Shown here piece after piece: positions 9,825 through 20,920 of a stretch of DNA of 64,000 nucleotides. The position numbers were made by a program, and so were the translations under genes. This DNA comes from Laburnicola sp. R22_1 (taxonomy: Eukaryota > Ascomycota > Dothideomycetes > Pleosporales > Didymosphaeriaceae). Positions within the stretch are counted from its first letter, which is position 1, and the number at the start of each line of letters is the position of its first letter. The notes under the pieces are model-generated. The model saw only the letters and a list, made by a program, of their open reading frames with translations. It was not told the origin of the DNA and did not search any database. The stretch covers positions 1,178,001 through 1,242,000 of the forward strand of contig JACONQ010000021.1 of the NCBI GenBank assembly GCA_014281115.1. The letters are read 5' to 3'.

Positions 9825-10582
9825 CTACGTCATCTCGGAAGGGAGGGGTCGTACAAGCACGATGCTCTGGCGGAGAGTAGCGCTTATTTCTTTGTTGGCA
9901 AGCCATAGACTGTACAAAAAATAGGCTCCGCACATCTGACAGAACGCAGCAACTGCATTGAAAACAATGAACAGTCGTATATCCAGGGCTGCGCTGTCCC
10001 GAGCGCTTGTGTTTTCGCAGAGGCTTGTACCAGGAGATGGAAGTGATAAGGGACGCTATGGCAACGCGAGGAAGCAGTACGAACTCGAAGCGCATCTGCG
10101 GATGCCTACTTGGTGTTAGAAAACGTTTCATAGAGAACGCTCTCCTACCTTATTCCGAAGAAAATATCGGGTGCGGTCAAAATAGTGCCAGCAAATGTGA
10201 CCCGTATGCCTGAGCGGGGAGCTTTGAAGTTACGATGCATCCGGGCAAGCTACATATATCATGAGATTGAATTCAAGTACAAGTACTGTAAATAGTGAGT
10301 ATCTTCACATTTGCGCCGGCGAAGAGCCGAATGATACACAGCATGACTGCATCTAGCCAGTAAGGCTCCGTATCCGCGGTGAGTGCCATTATGATAGCGA
10401 CTATGCCAGTGATAGATATGCTGCCTCGGTCCTCACGGCGCCAACAGAGGCATGACCAAAGGCGTACGAATCGCAAGCATGAATACGCCTCACCAAAGCC
10501 TGAATTCTGTGCTTAAGATTAGGGATGCCTTCCCCAGCAGCCGCCGTGGATGGCTGCTTCACCTCCGCATGAATCTTCCCTT
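9825..10582 (-). pseudogene. relic of a multi-exon membrane protein gene
   Basis: Several minus-strand segments look like exons of one membrane protein. They are a polar start (KIHAEVKQPSTAAAGEG, about 10575-10490), a hydrophobic stretch (ITGIVAIIMALTADTEPYWL and on, about 10420-10300), FAGTILTAPDIFFGIR (about 10195-10150, followed by a gtagga donor), FVLLPRVAIASLITSISW (about 10100-10040), and a last segment IRLFIVFNAVAAFCQMCGAY ending SEMT at about 9827. I could not join them into one frame with confident introns. The LINE inserted at 10583 at or near its 5' end. I do not recognise the family. It could be a decayed gene or a real gene with introns I mis-set. Confidence 0.35.
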
Positions 10583-10722
10583 CACTCATGGACATCAACT
10601 TTTGAAATTTTGAGAAAGTGGTCAAAACTGCCTAGTTTTCTATCTCATTATCTCAGTTTTATCTAAATACCACTCCTAGCCATCTTTAGGCACCGCACGC
10701 GTGCGGTGGTTTGATAATAGTA

Positions 10723-12300
10723 ATGGAGACGCCTTAGAGGCCCCCTCTGGGGACCTCTACAGCGACCCGCCCACTAGACCTTAAGTCTGCGCAACAGAAT
10801 AACCTCCAGCACGCTATAAGGAAGCGCCAATAGTCTAATATTTGCCCTCCTAGACGCCTCTCCTTTGGTAGAGGCGTGCCTGTCCGCCCTACTAACACAG
10901 AAACTGCAGCCAGTGTCCTTAACTCCTACCTTACGGCCACCTACAAGGCGGCAGAGACCTAGGAAAAGATAGTAATAGTAATAGCTAATGCTATTAACCA
11001 CTGCCTCGCCAAATTTAAGCGCCTGGAGGAGCTGGCGGCTGCTATCGCCCTCCGTAACCGCGTTATATAGGCGCTGAAAAACTCTACTACTGCGCCAAGC
11101 CTTCGCCCTAATCTAGTAAGGACCGGCTATAACTTAATAACTATAGCCTACACTACAGACAGTAACAGCGGCCTTGTTGCCTAGCCTTAGAAGATATAGG
11201 CAAGCGTAGTATCTGCCTTCTATTATAGGGATAGCGGGCACACGATAACTAATAGTAAAAGGGCCACAGCTACTGTTAAGCGACAGCAGCCCCCTAGATA
11301 AGTAGTAGACCTACAGATCTTGCTTACTATCTTAAATCTAGCTAATAGGCTTAGACAGACCTCCGCCTTCGCTGTGCAAAAGGCAATCTGCGACGCTACA
11401 GAACTTAATATTAGCGACATTCTCATAGCTATAAGGACCCAAATAGGCTGGGCTATTACGCTAGCCTTCAAGGCTATACAATAACAACTTATAGAATAAG
11501 AAAAGAAGGAACTAATAATCTGCTCTATTAATAGCAATAGCGCAGAGTTGCCCACACGCTAGACTAACTATGCTGTCTCTAGGGTGCCTAGCAGCTACTA
11601 CTCGCTGTTAGGACAAGAAGTCCCGTATACCCTAGAAATGATCGCGGAAGAGGCTTTTACGCAGACCTTGACTCGCCTAGTAAACTGCTAGCCCTCTAGG
11701 CACGGCCTAAACTAATACAGGCACACTACCTATATGGTGTCCTTTAAGAAGCCAGTAACACCTTTTTAACTCTTTAGCGTCAGCGACTTATCCTGCGAAA
11801 TTATTAAGAAACGCGTAATTAAGCAATACAACTCTAGCTGCCAGGAATACTGCAACATAGCGCGTTGCACCCACGCGCCCTGCTGCCGCAACTGCGGCAT
11901 AAAATAGAGCGAGCACAAAGGCCCTATAGGTGATAACTGCGCTTATAAGCTACAGTGCCCTAATTGCCGCGGTTCACACGCCGCCAACAATCTAACCTGC
12001 CTAGTAAAGCCCAGGCGAGTAAGCGGCAGGATTATAAGACCTACCTGCCATAAGCTGGCCACCCTCTACCGCGCTAGACAAAAGGCCTACAACTAGCTAC
12101 ACAACTTGCAACCCTAACCTGCGCCTACTACATAGAGATAAGGCAACGCCGCTAATAAAGAAGGCGCCCCTCCTACTAAGGGTAATGCTTAACCTAACAA
12201 AGAGGACACTACTTCTACTAGAGACACTGTCTAATAAGCCCCTTAAGAAGAGCCTACAGACTAAGAGAGCTAGGAACGAGCTCCTAGCCCCTGCCCACTA
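10723..12300 (+). pseudogene. LINE ORF1 (gag-like) relic
   Basis: This is the nucleic-acid-binding first ORF of the LINE. The start METP(Q)RPP matches the ATG at 7590 in the better-preserved fragment. Near 11850-11990 the frame shows CNIARCTHAPCCRNCG followed by DNCAYKLQCPNCRGSHAANN, which are spaced Cys/His clusters of the zinc-knuckle type typical of Tad ORF1 proteins. Many in-frame TAG codons sit at positions expected to be Gln or Trp. The 3' end is approximate because ORF1 and ORF2 are close together and both are broken. Confidence 0.6.
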
Positions 12301-12479
12301 AGAGGATAGCGCTTAAGCTTCTACCCTAATCTTGCGGCACAATAAGCGGCTCGCGCCTTAAGCTAACTAGTTAGACTTACCGCGCTTATAAGTGGCAGCC
12401 TTAACCTCGCTGCACTTTTAGCACAAAGCGCGAGACATGCAGACTACACATAGTCCTCCTTATAGGAGGATATGACTAT

Positions 12480-13816
12480 AGACAACTCCTCTAATTAATA
12501 AGGAACAACCGCCGCAAATACACCCCTTGCAGGGACCCTAATATAAAAGTATGCTAGACTAATATTAGTAGAAGTGGCCTAGCATATATAGCCGCCCTTA
12601 AGATTGCTTTTATAGAGGGCATTAATATTATTTACATATAAGAGCCAGCTACCTGGCCCAGTATATAGACTTCAAACCACCCTAGCTATAACCTCTATTT
12701 ACTAGTGGACAGCTGGGACAGCTAGGAGACCTAGAAGGCAAAACGCCCCCAGGTCCTTATCTTCACCTATAAGGGCAACAGACTAAAGATTACGCCCTAT
12801 ACTCTGCTATATAATAGGGACCTGCAGTAGATTAAAGTAACCAGAATCTCTATACTTAATGTTTACTAGGCGCCACAGACTACGCTAGTACTTAACTATA
12901 TTACCTGCCTTACCCTACTAAACAGGTGCCTAGTAGGAGGTAATCTTAACGCTAAACACAACATATTCGAGCCTAGTGTTATAACTATATAGGGCGGAGC
13001 TAAGCTGGCCCAATGGGCTATAGATAGCGGTATAGATTATATAGGCAAACCTGGAATCCCTACCTATAGGGCCAGGCATGTTATAGACCTCTCTTTCTAT
13101 AATATCCCCTTCGCGACTACCGCGGTACGAATAGACATAAACTGCGGCTTAGACTATAATACATTGGTTACTATAATCCCTGGCAAAGGACAGGAGCCCC
13201 TTAACTAGTTCTAATATAGGGTTCCTATAAAGAAGCTACCGCTATTTGTTAACGCTGTTGCTAACAGAATAAAAGGCGCCCCCCACTTAGATGGGCCATA
13301 GACCTGCGAGCATATTAATAGGCGCGTTGCTGCCTTAGAAAAAGTCCTTACTAACGCCCTAAAGATAGCAGGTAGAAAGAAGAGAGGGATAGGCTACTTG
13401 GCGCCCTAGTGGATAGATAATTGCAAGACAGCCTATTAAGCACACCTCTACTCGCTTAACGGCCACACTGGCTAGGGCCTCTTTAATAAGATACGTACTT
13501 TCCTAGCGATAGTCCGTAAGGTAAAGAAGGAGTACTAGTAACACACTATAGATAATGCTAAAGGCGACTAGGAACTTTTTCGCATTATTAATTAGCATAA
13601 GCTAGAACCCACTAGAACACAGGCACTAATAGTATTTAGAGGCGCAGAGGCAACTAAAGACAAAGATAAGGCTAAGATGCTATAATAAGCACTTCTCTAC
13701 AAATTCACAGTAGAGGACAATCTGCCGGAACTGCCCACCCCACAAAAACACCCTACTATTTCGTGGGACACGTACCTATTAATTAAAGAGACGGAGCGCT
13801 GCGTAATTACCATGAC
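12480..13816 (+). pseudogene. LINE ORF2, endonuclease part (relic)
   Basis: The N-terminal apurinic-type endonuclease of the LINE polyprotein, which nicks target DNA. Visible motifs are GGNLNAKHNIFEP (family GDFNAKH; the Asp is now Asn) near 12935-12975, then GIPTYRARHVIDLSF (family T..RG..S.IDLTF) near 13055-13095. A Lys-rich linker follows (LEKVLTNALKIAGRKKRG). Multiple TAG/TAA interrupt it. The pogo-like element is inserted right after ETERCVIT, between endonuclease and polymerase. Confidence 0.65.
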
Positions 13817-13818
13817 TA

Positions 13819-15929
13819 ATCACCAAATGCACGACCCCACCAAATGCACGGTTTTGAAAAAATCCACGTAGTTTATCAACGCTCATAACTCCACCAATAT
13901 TGACGCTATGGAGGCTGCTCTGGCAGCAATTGAAAGCTTGCCAGCAGGTGAAAAGCCTAATTACACCAAAATTGCCAAATTATTTGGCGTTGAGCGATCA
14001 ACTTTATCGCGGCGCGCGCGCGGGATCAATAAAAGCCACATAGAGAGGGCAAATGAGCAGAAATTTCTTAACACCACATAAGAAAAAGAGCTTGTAAACT
14101 ACATATATAAGCTTAATAAGAGAGGCCTGCCTCCTACAAAGCAAATAATCCGAAATTTCGCAACAGAAATAGCCAGAAAAGAGCTAGGCAAAAACTGGGT
14201 TGAGCGCTTTATTGCCCGCAACAATATTGAGCTCATATCGCGATGGACTACTGGTATCGACGCCTGTCGCCACCGCGCTGATTCTGCTACCAAATACGCC
14301 TTATACTTCAAGCTTTTAGGCGACAAAATAACCCAGTACGATATCGACAGTCGCCATATGTACAATATGGATGAAAAAGGGTTCCTTATTGGAGTGCTCA
14401 CCAAGATGAAAAGAGTGTTCTCGCGGCAGCTGTATGAGCAGGGCCCTCACAAGCAAATGCTCCAGGACGGCAATAGAGAGTGGGTAACAACAATTGCCTG
14501 TATTTGCGCCGACGGCACCTCGCTGACGCCAGCCTTGATTTATCAAGCTACTACGGGCAATATACAAGACTCATGGCTTCAAGATTTTGATCCGCAACAC
14601 CACAAGGCCTTTTTTGCGAGCTCATCAAGTGGGTGGACCAACAATGAGATTGGTTTGGCGTGGCTCAAACAAGTATTTGATCGCGAGACTAAGGAGAAAA
14701 CTTGTAGGGAGTACCGACTACTTATACTTGATGGGCATGGGTCTTATATTACTATGCAATTTATCACGTACTGCGACAATAACAAAATACTCCTTATAAC
14801 CTTCCCGCCACACGCTACCCACACTCTCCAGCCTCTTAATGTGGCGATGTTCAAGCCTCTGAGTACGGCGTATACAAGAGAGCTCTTAGAGTTTATGTAC
14901 AACTGCCAGGGCCTCTTAGCAATCACCAAACGCGACTTTTATCGACTCTTTAACGCCTCCTGGCAAAGGGCCTTTTAAGAAACAATAATACTTAAAGCTT
15001 TTAAGTGTACTAGGTTGTCACCTTATAACCCAAACACTATACTCAAGAAGTTTATCGCAGAGCACGAGAGCCCTCCCTTAAGTTGGAGTAGCTCGTTAAA
15101 CCTCTCTAATTCTGATTAGCGTAAAGTACAGCAAATACTGAAGGACATTGTTGCGGAGGACCACGCTAAGGAGCGTAAACAGCTGTCGCAAAGTTATCAC
15201 AAGCTTGAGATCAAATACAGGATCCTTCAACACTAATACGATAGGCTTGAGCAAGCTTTTATTAACGAGAAGAGGCGCCGTCAACGTGGCAAGCCTCTCC
15301 TACTTAATAAACCTAATAATTGGTATAGTGGCGCCGTATTTTACTCACCTAGCAAAGTTCAAAGGGCCCACAAGAGGCAGGACCAAATTGAGACTAATAA
15401 AAAGCTTCAACAACAACAACTCTTAGAGGCTAAACACTAAAGGCTTCTCAAAAGCAGGAGAAACAAGCTCTCAAAGAGGAGAGAGCTCGCGTACATTTGG
15501 CGGCGCGAGAACTGAAGGCGCAAGCAAAAGAGGCCAAGGCTGCTGAGCGAGCTGAAAAGCTACTCCAAAAGCAGCTCGAAAAGCAACTCAAAGGTGATAT
15601 ACAATTGTCTAAAAAGGGTAATCGACAGAGCCTCAACCCTCGTACACCAAAAAAACAAGCTCTTGAGAGACCTGAGGCTACTATTGTTGATCAAGAGCCC
15701 ACTGGAGAGACGGTGCCCTCACCCGCCAGAGCCACGCGCACCCGTACTGTACAGCTCCCACAGCGTTATCGCAAGTAATTTATCATTGCGCAATGGTTTT
15801 AAATGCTCCTACCAGTGCTACTGCAAAAAATCTAGTGATTTTACTATATATTTGGCGTTGTATAGGTTTTGGAGTGTTGCCCTTGGTGGCGGCAAAAACG
15901 TGCATTTGGTGGGTCCGTGCATTTGGTGG
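13819..15929 (+). mobile_element. pogo-like DNA transposon E1, inserted in the LINE
   Basis: The terminal inverted repeats each contain CACCAAATGCACG twice, about 3-4 nt apart (13821-13850 and 15896-15929, the latter inverted). TA dinucleotides flank the element (13817-13818 and 15930-15931). LINE coding similarity resumes on the right side, so the empty site is known. Length is 2111 bp. It contains one transposase gene on the plus strand with few mutations, so it arrived later than most of the RIP in its host. Confidence 0.85.
13908..15778 (+). pseudogene. pogo-family transposase of E1 (broken)
   Basis: A DDE-type transposase that would cut and paste the element. The frame starts MEAALAAIESLPAG, with a Psq-type helix-turn-helix (YTKIAKLFGVERSTLSRR) at about residues 25-45 and a Tc5-type DNA-binding stretch following. 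The DDE core starts at MYNMDEKGF (Asp about residue 155), then LLILDGHGSY. The third acidic position reads LQPLNVAMF, so the last Asp is Asn. A TAA at 14079 interrupts the N-terminus. A 206-codon open frame covers 14358-14978, then more stops and a frameshift near 15445. The remainder is a Lys/Glu/Ala-rich coiled coil ending TRTVQLPQRYRK at 15778. Most changes are single transitions. Confidence 0.8.
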
Positions 15930-15931
15930 TA

Positions 15932-18372
15932 AAATATGGTAGGGTCTCCAGCACCTTACTAGGCGCTAATAGCATAATAGCCTGACTGCTCATAGTATGC
16001 TGGAACTATATTAGATAGTACGTTTGCGATATCTACCGCGACCTACTATTACTTAACTACTACCCGGCTGCCTAAACAGACAGGAAGATTGTTTTTATTA
16101 AGAAACTTGGCAAGAAAGACTACACAATCCCAGGGTCTATAAGACTACTTGCCATGCTGCTCTGCCTTAGCAAAGGTTTTAAAAGGGTAATTGCTTAGCG
16201 CATAGCCTACTTAGCTGTGCTGCACGGCGTCCTAAGCCCCTAGTATGGAGGGGCCCTCCTAAAAAGGTTGGCCATGGACCTAATTACGGCCTTCACCCAT
16301 AAAGCTAAACTTGCTTTTAGCGAGGGCAAACACGTTACCATAATAACTATAGATATACTAGGAGCTTTTAACGCGCTGCTAGTTAACTGGCTACTATACT
16401 ATATAAAAGACTAAGGCTAGCACTAGAAGGTTCTAGTCCTTACACGCAATATCCTTAAAAACCGACACATTTTTGTTTGCTATGGCCAATACTATTCTGG
16501 CCGCCACCTAGTGGCCTGCGGCACCCTATAGGGCTTGCCATTCTCCCCCATTATCTATATATTATACCTTACAGAGCTACTGCTTTAGGATACAACTATG
16601 CGCTTTGGCTATACTAACAACATATGCCTCTATAGCGTCTCCTATAGCCTTGACCTTAATATTAAAATACTTACTAAACAAGTCCGCAAGATTAACTTAT
16701 ATGGCGCGGACTATAAGATTGCTTTCTTACTAGATAAGCTCGAAATAATCTACCTTACAAGACAGAATAGGGACTACGCGCCGCCCTGCGCTATTAACAA
16801 TTACCTTACTATTTACCTAATCCTCCCCACAAGTGAGGTACCTGCACTACGCTGGCTAGGCGTATAGTTTAATAGGAAGCTTACCTTTAAGACCTATATG
16901 GCCATACGCGCTATAAAGATAAGAGTTATTGCCTACTATATCTGCAGCCTTACTTAGATTAAATACGGCCCCCTACTAGGGTCTTTGCGCAAAGCGGTAA
17001 TCTCCTATATCCTCCCCTAACTCCTATACAGAGCGGAGGCCTAGTATAGAGGAAGAACTAAACCCTCTAGAATTATGCGCTAGTTAAAAGGCGCTGAAGT
17101 GAGCACCTAACTAGGTTGGCACATAGAAACACTTAATAAGGTCCTTAGGTAGGCATATAAAGCTATTGTTCCAGCCTACTAGACTACACCCACTACTACT
17201 ATCTTTAGGGACGCTAAACTCCCCTTAGTAGTAGTAGCCCTAGAAACCTGCAAGTTCCGCTTTGCAGCATACCTACTAATAATTAATAAAAAGCACCCGC
17301 TAACTGCTAGGACTTACCTTCCTATAGTTAGAAGAGGCTAAGGCGCAGGCCTTCTACAGAGAGCCCGCATAAAGGTATAACAACTAGCACAGGTCTTTAA
17401 CTTAGTATCCCGACCCGAATTCCGCGCCCTCCACTACTCCCCTAGGAGCCGCGACGACCCTATAGGCCATGTAAATAAGAAGGAAGCTGCTCGCCGCTTT
17501 AAGGAGTAGTGGGCCCTTCTCCTGCCAACTACTATTACCGTCTTCTCTAACAGCTCTAAATAATGGCTTAACAGCGTTAAGTACGTTATATATGGCTACG
17601 CTATATATAAAGGGCAGACTCTTACCCTATAGGGTAACAGCTCCCTTAACTCTAGGTCCTATATCTTTAATACTAAAGCTATAGGCGCGTGGCAAGGACT
17701 CTCACACACGCTTTGCACGCTAGCCTACTAGCTTAGACGTATATATATGTGCATAGATAGCACCTTTGTTATATAGTGTATTAGAGGCAACCTGTCCTCC
17801 TCTTTGTAGTGGGCGTTTGTTAGGTGCTAAGAGACAATTAAGAACCTAGACATTACTATTTAGTGGTCCCTAGGACACTGCAATATAGAGGGAAACAAAC
17901 AGGCAGACTAGCTAGTAGACAACGCGGCAAGGACCCCTAAACCTCTACACAGTATAGTAACTAAACCTATAGCCTTAGGCCTTAAGTTAGACGTTCGCGC
18001 CCTTACTAGGAGCGCAGAGATAGACTAGTGGCGCAAGCACACACTAAATCTGTCTAGGTAGTATATATAGTAGGACCTTAAGTATCGCCCTATAAAACAG
18101 CTAAAGGAGCTTACCCTTTAATAACTAATGCTTGCAAAGCTACTATCTATGCGCACCTGCTATAGACACTATGCTTAGTACTATAAGAAGTTTAAATATA
18201 ATAACGCAGTTATAGAATGCTTCTATAGGGCAGACCTCGCGCTAGACTATATAGTCTACTGCCTACGAGCGGTCCGGAAGTTCCGCTACTGGCTAAAACA
18301 ACCCCCTCTCCCTTCTAGCACTATATAGGAGGGCGTTGAATACTTAAAGACCCTTAAGCCTAAAGATTTTTA
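15932..18372 (+). pseudogene. LINE ORF2, reverse transcriptase and RNase H part (relic)
   Basis: This continues the endonuclease frame after the pogo insertion. Reverse transcriptase motifs are KIVFIKKLGKKDYTIPGSIR (about 16085-16145), YGGALLKRLAMDL (16235-16275), HVTIITIDILGAFNALL (16330-16385) and RFGYTNNICLYSVS (16600-16640). The last is the polymerase YADD box with both Asp codons changed to Asn. RNase H follows: VFSNSSK (family FTDGS) near 17545, DSTFVI near 17758, and WSLGHCNIEGNKQAD near 17870-17915. The C-terminal region ends near 18372 (LKPKDF then TAA). About 30 nonsense codons are present. Confidence 0.75.
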
Positions 18373-18942
18373 ACTCTTGCTAGAGCTTGCCAACCCTACT
18401 AACACTAATAAATAAATGTTGGTTTTATGAACTGCCTACTAAGCTACAGATGCTGGCGGGCGCGATAATAACCTAGGATAGCTTCTCTGGCGTCGACTCT
18501 GTCTGAGCTCCTAGTAGGGGTGCCTCTTATCCTAATATCTTGCCATACAAGGCAACCTCCCCTACGCTCTTCTACTCTCCTTACCTCTCCTTACTGTCTA
18601 CACAATTCTTACCTTTCCTATACTAGTTTTACGCTAAGGTCTTGGCACTTTTTAATATAGCTTTAGGGCAGCCAAAGCTACCCCTACTTTGGATTGTTAT
18701 ATGTATAATAGCTACACCCTAACATCTTAGCCTATAGGCATAAAGACACAGATTTAGCCCCTATATAGAGGAGGGCGGACTCTTACAAGCCGCTGTAAGA
18801 GACGGCAATAGCTTATAGCATGAATCGCCTTTACTATCTGGCTGGCCCTAGATGGCTACTTGGCGCGTCCCTATGCCCCATGGGAGGCTAGAACCTAGGT
18901 TCCTGGACGTTAATCAATACTACTACTACTACTACTACTACT
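18373..18942 (+). other. LINE 3' untranslated region with ACT tail
   Basis: Moderately mutated sequence between the ORF2 end and the target duplication. It ends in eight ACT units, the trinucleotide tail expected of this LINE group. Confidence 0.6.
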
Positions 18943-18956
18943 ATGAATCTTTCCTT

Positions 18957-19019
18957 GCTAGCTAACAAGGTGCTCTAGTAATGTGGAACATTCTAATTAT
19001 AGTTAATTCTAAAAATGAA
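18957..19019. other. short 3' flank of the bZIP gene
   Basis: Sixty-three nt between the LINE target duplication and the bZIP stop codon. The LINE therefore landed in the 3' untranslated region of the bZIP gene. Confidence 0.5.
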
Positions 19020-19511
19020 CTAGCTCGGGTTGTCTCCAGGCTCGTGGAGAGAGCTCCCTAAGGTGGCAAACCTCGTAAAAAAGGCTGCTAAGCGTGCATT
19101 TTCCTCCGCTAAAGCACGGTTCTGTCTGCGAAGAAGGTCGTCCTGTTTGGTCTTGGAGGCAATATGGTGTTCAAGTTGAGTGACATACTCTGCTCACCTG
19201 TTAGTCATATGTACGGTAAACGGGAAATGAGGATACTTACTGAGCTTCTTTTCGCGGGATTTCCGAGCCGACATCAGGTTCCGAAACCTGCGAACCTCTT
19301 CACGGCTAACTTTATTGCCCTCTTCGCTAGCGAGAAGGCTCAGTACTTCGTCTGCGGTACTCTTGGCCCGTCTCTCCGTGACAGGAGGAGGGGTAGGTGG
19401 TTGAGAAGACTGCCGACCATCCTGGGAGAACATCTCGTCGTCAGGGACTCGGTTGACGATTCCGGCTTTGATCGCCTCATTATGGGGTTTGGGACTCAGG
19501 CAAGATGGCAT
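19020..19511 (-). CDS. bZIP transcription factor, two exons
   Basis: Predicted nuclear DNA-binding regulator of the basic leucine zipper type. Exon 1 is 19511-19241 and exon 2 is 19189-19020 (TAG stop at 19022-19020). The 51-nt intron has a gtaagt donor and a gagcag acceptor. The spliced product is 146 residues. The basic region RRFRNLMSARKSREKK carries the invariant N78-x7-R86, and nine residues later comes the zipper with heptad positions L96, K103, L110, L117 and L124 (N-x7-R-x9-L satisfied exactly). The N-terminus is Pro/Ser-rich (SSQPPTPPPVTERR). The frame stays open upstream of Met 19511 (LDFSGASSPL) to a cctacag acceptor-like site near 19543. A first exon may therefore be missing, cut off by the AT-rich hAT relic. 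No nonsense codons. Target genes are unknown. Confidence 0.8.
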
Positions 19512-19559
19512 GAGTGGAGAGGATGCGCCGCTGAAATCGAGCTGTAGGCAGACTCCGCA

Positions 19560-19689
19560 ACAAGCAAGTCAATCAATCTTGGAGTCGTTAATTAGCTTAC
19601 TTATTCGTAACGTCGTCGTCGCTTAATTATAGATTAATTATTAGTAGTTTTACACAGCTTGCTTGCAACTTGCTTGTAGATTAACTAGA
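19560..19689. repeat. AAGCAAG/CTTGCTTG inverted motif cluster, probable hAT end
   Basis: The sequence acaagcaagtcaatcaatc at about 19560 and cttgcttgcaacttgcttgt at about 19657 are short inverted motif copies. They lie between the bZIP gene and the decayed hAT transposase. They may mark the terminus of that hAT, but no clear target duplication was found. Confidence 0.3.
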
Positions 19690-20918
19690 TTAAACGGTAA
19701 GAGATCTATTTTATATATAATTACTATAGGTAAGTACTCCACCCTTATATATTGTAGTCTTATACAATATCCTTATTAGAAAGATCGTCCTTATCCTTAC
19801 CTTTAGCGCTCTAGTACTAAGTGTTAAAGCCAGCTCTTAACTATACTCTTACTAATTATAAAGCTGCAAGTAACTCGCTACTAATAGCGCGTTATCTAGG
19901 CTTAAGTAGGTTGCTAAGCTTACTAAAGAGCCACTCGCAATTGCAGCTTAATACTAGAATAGTTAATATATTAATAGTAAACTAGCTTAAATATAGGTAT
20001 TTTAAGCGCATTTGTATCTAGTATATAACTAGGTACCTATCGCCTAAATATTACTCTACTCTACTCTAGCTCTTAAGCCCTCTAGCGCTTATACTTATTA
20101 TTATAAGCTGCCTTCTCTCTTATATTATTGTAGCGTACAAAAGTACTAATTATATTATCTATTCTACTTATAATTATTATTATAGTTATATAAAATAAAG
20201 CGCGCTAGTAGTAAGGCTTATATAATTACTAAAGTTATTAAAACCTAGCGTTAGTAGTAGTAAGCTACTCTAGCTTATCTACCTAGCTATTCTTGCAATA
20301 GTACTTATAATATAAATAGAGGCAAATAGCTACATAATAAATAAGCGAGTTATCTAGCTTATTATAGTAATTATTTACCTTACTCTAGGTAGCGTATAGG
20401 TTAATATAAAGATAATTCTTAGGTGTATTAGTGTAGTTAAAGTTAACTTACTTATATAGGCGCGTATACGCTTTAAGCACGCTAAGTATATACTTAAAGA
20501 CTAGTATAATCTTATAAATAGCACTAAATTTGTCTACCTTACTATATTTCTCTAGCCTCTCTATAGTAAGCTTAAGCGGCTGTAAGTAGTTCTAGTACTC
20601 TATTACTACTGCCTAGTTAGCAGCCATAAGACTAGTAGATCTTATCTAACTTAGGATATCTAGTAGCTTAGTATTATTTTGTGCTGCGCGCCTATTATTA
20701 AGAGTAATATAGTTAATATAGTACTTTATATAGAAGTTATAGACAGCTTAGAGTTAAGTTATATATTAAAAGGTGGCATAATATAAGTTCTACTAAGTAA
20801 TAATAGGCTTAATAGGTTTAAGCACTTTAAGACGCTTTTTAGTAGATAACTTAGTGTTAGTAGACTATTAAAACTCTCTAAAACGCTTATACTATTATAG
20901 CGTTTTAATATAGTTAAT
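19690..20918 (-). pseudogene. hAT transposase relic, C-terminal half, heavily RIP-mutated
   Basis: The minus strand reads, with TAG/TAA in place of Gln/Trp, NFYIKYYINYITLNNRRAAQ (about 20750), then a stretch containing IRSTSLMAANQAVVIEYQNY, FSAIYKII...FKYILSVLKAYTRLYK (about 20515-20445), NYYNKLDNSLIYYVAICLY (about 20365-20310), and the C-terminal dimerisation domain ILTILVLSCNCEWLFSKLSN followed by RAISSELLAAL (about 19960-19860). This is the hAT order: RNase H-like core, then hATC. It is the same family as the relic at 8340-9010. The N-terminal part was displaced by E2 (20921-22710) and Gypsy A (22815-34481). A BED zinc finger was not found. Confidence 0.75.
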
Positions 20919-20920
20919 TA

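Larger units (their letters stand above)
10583..18942 (+). mobile_element. Tad-like LINE, full length with 14-bp target duplication
   Basis: The element is bounded by atgaatcttccctt (10569-10582) and atgaatctttcctt (18943-18956), a 14-bp direct repeat with one C/T difference. It ends in an ACT trinucleotide run (18919-18942). Removing the pogo-like insertion (13819-15929) leaves about 6.25 kb, a usual length for Tad1-type elements. The order is ORF1 with CCHC knuckles, then endonuclease, reverse transcriptase and RNase H. Dozens of TAG/TAA codons and an altered polymerase motif show it is dead. A much less mutated 5' fragment lies at 7445-7880. Confidence 0.85.
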
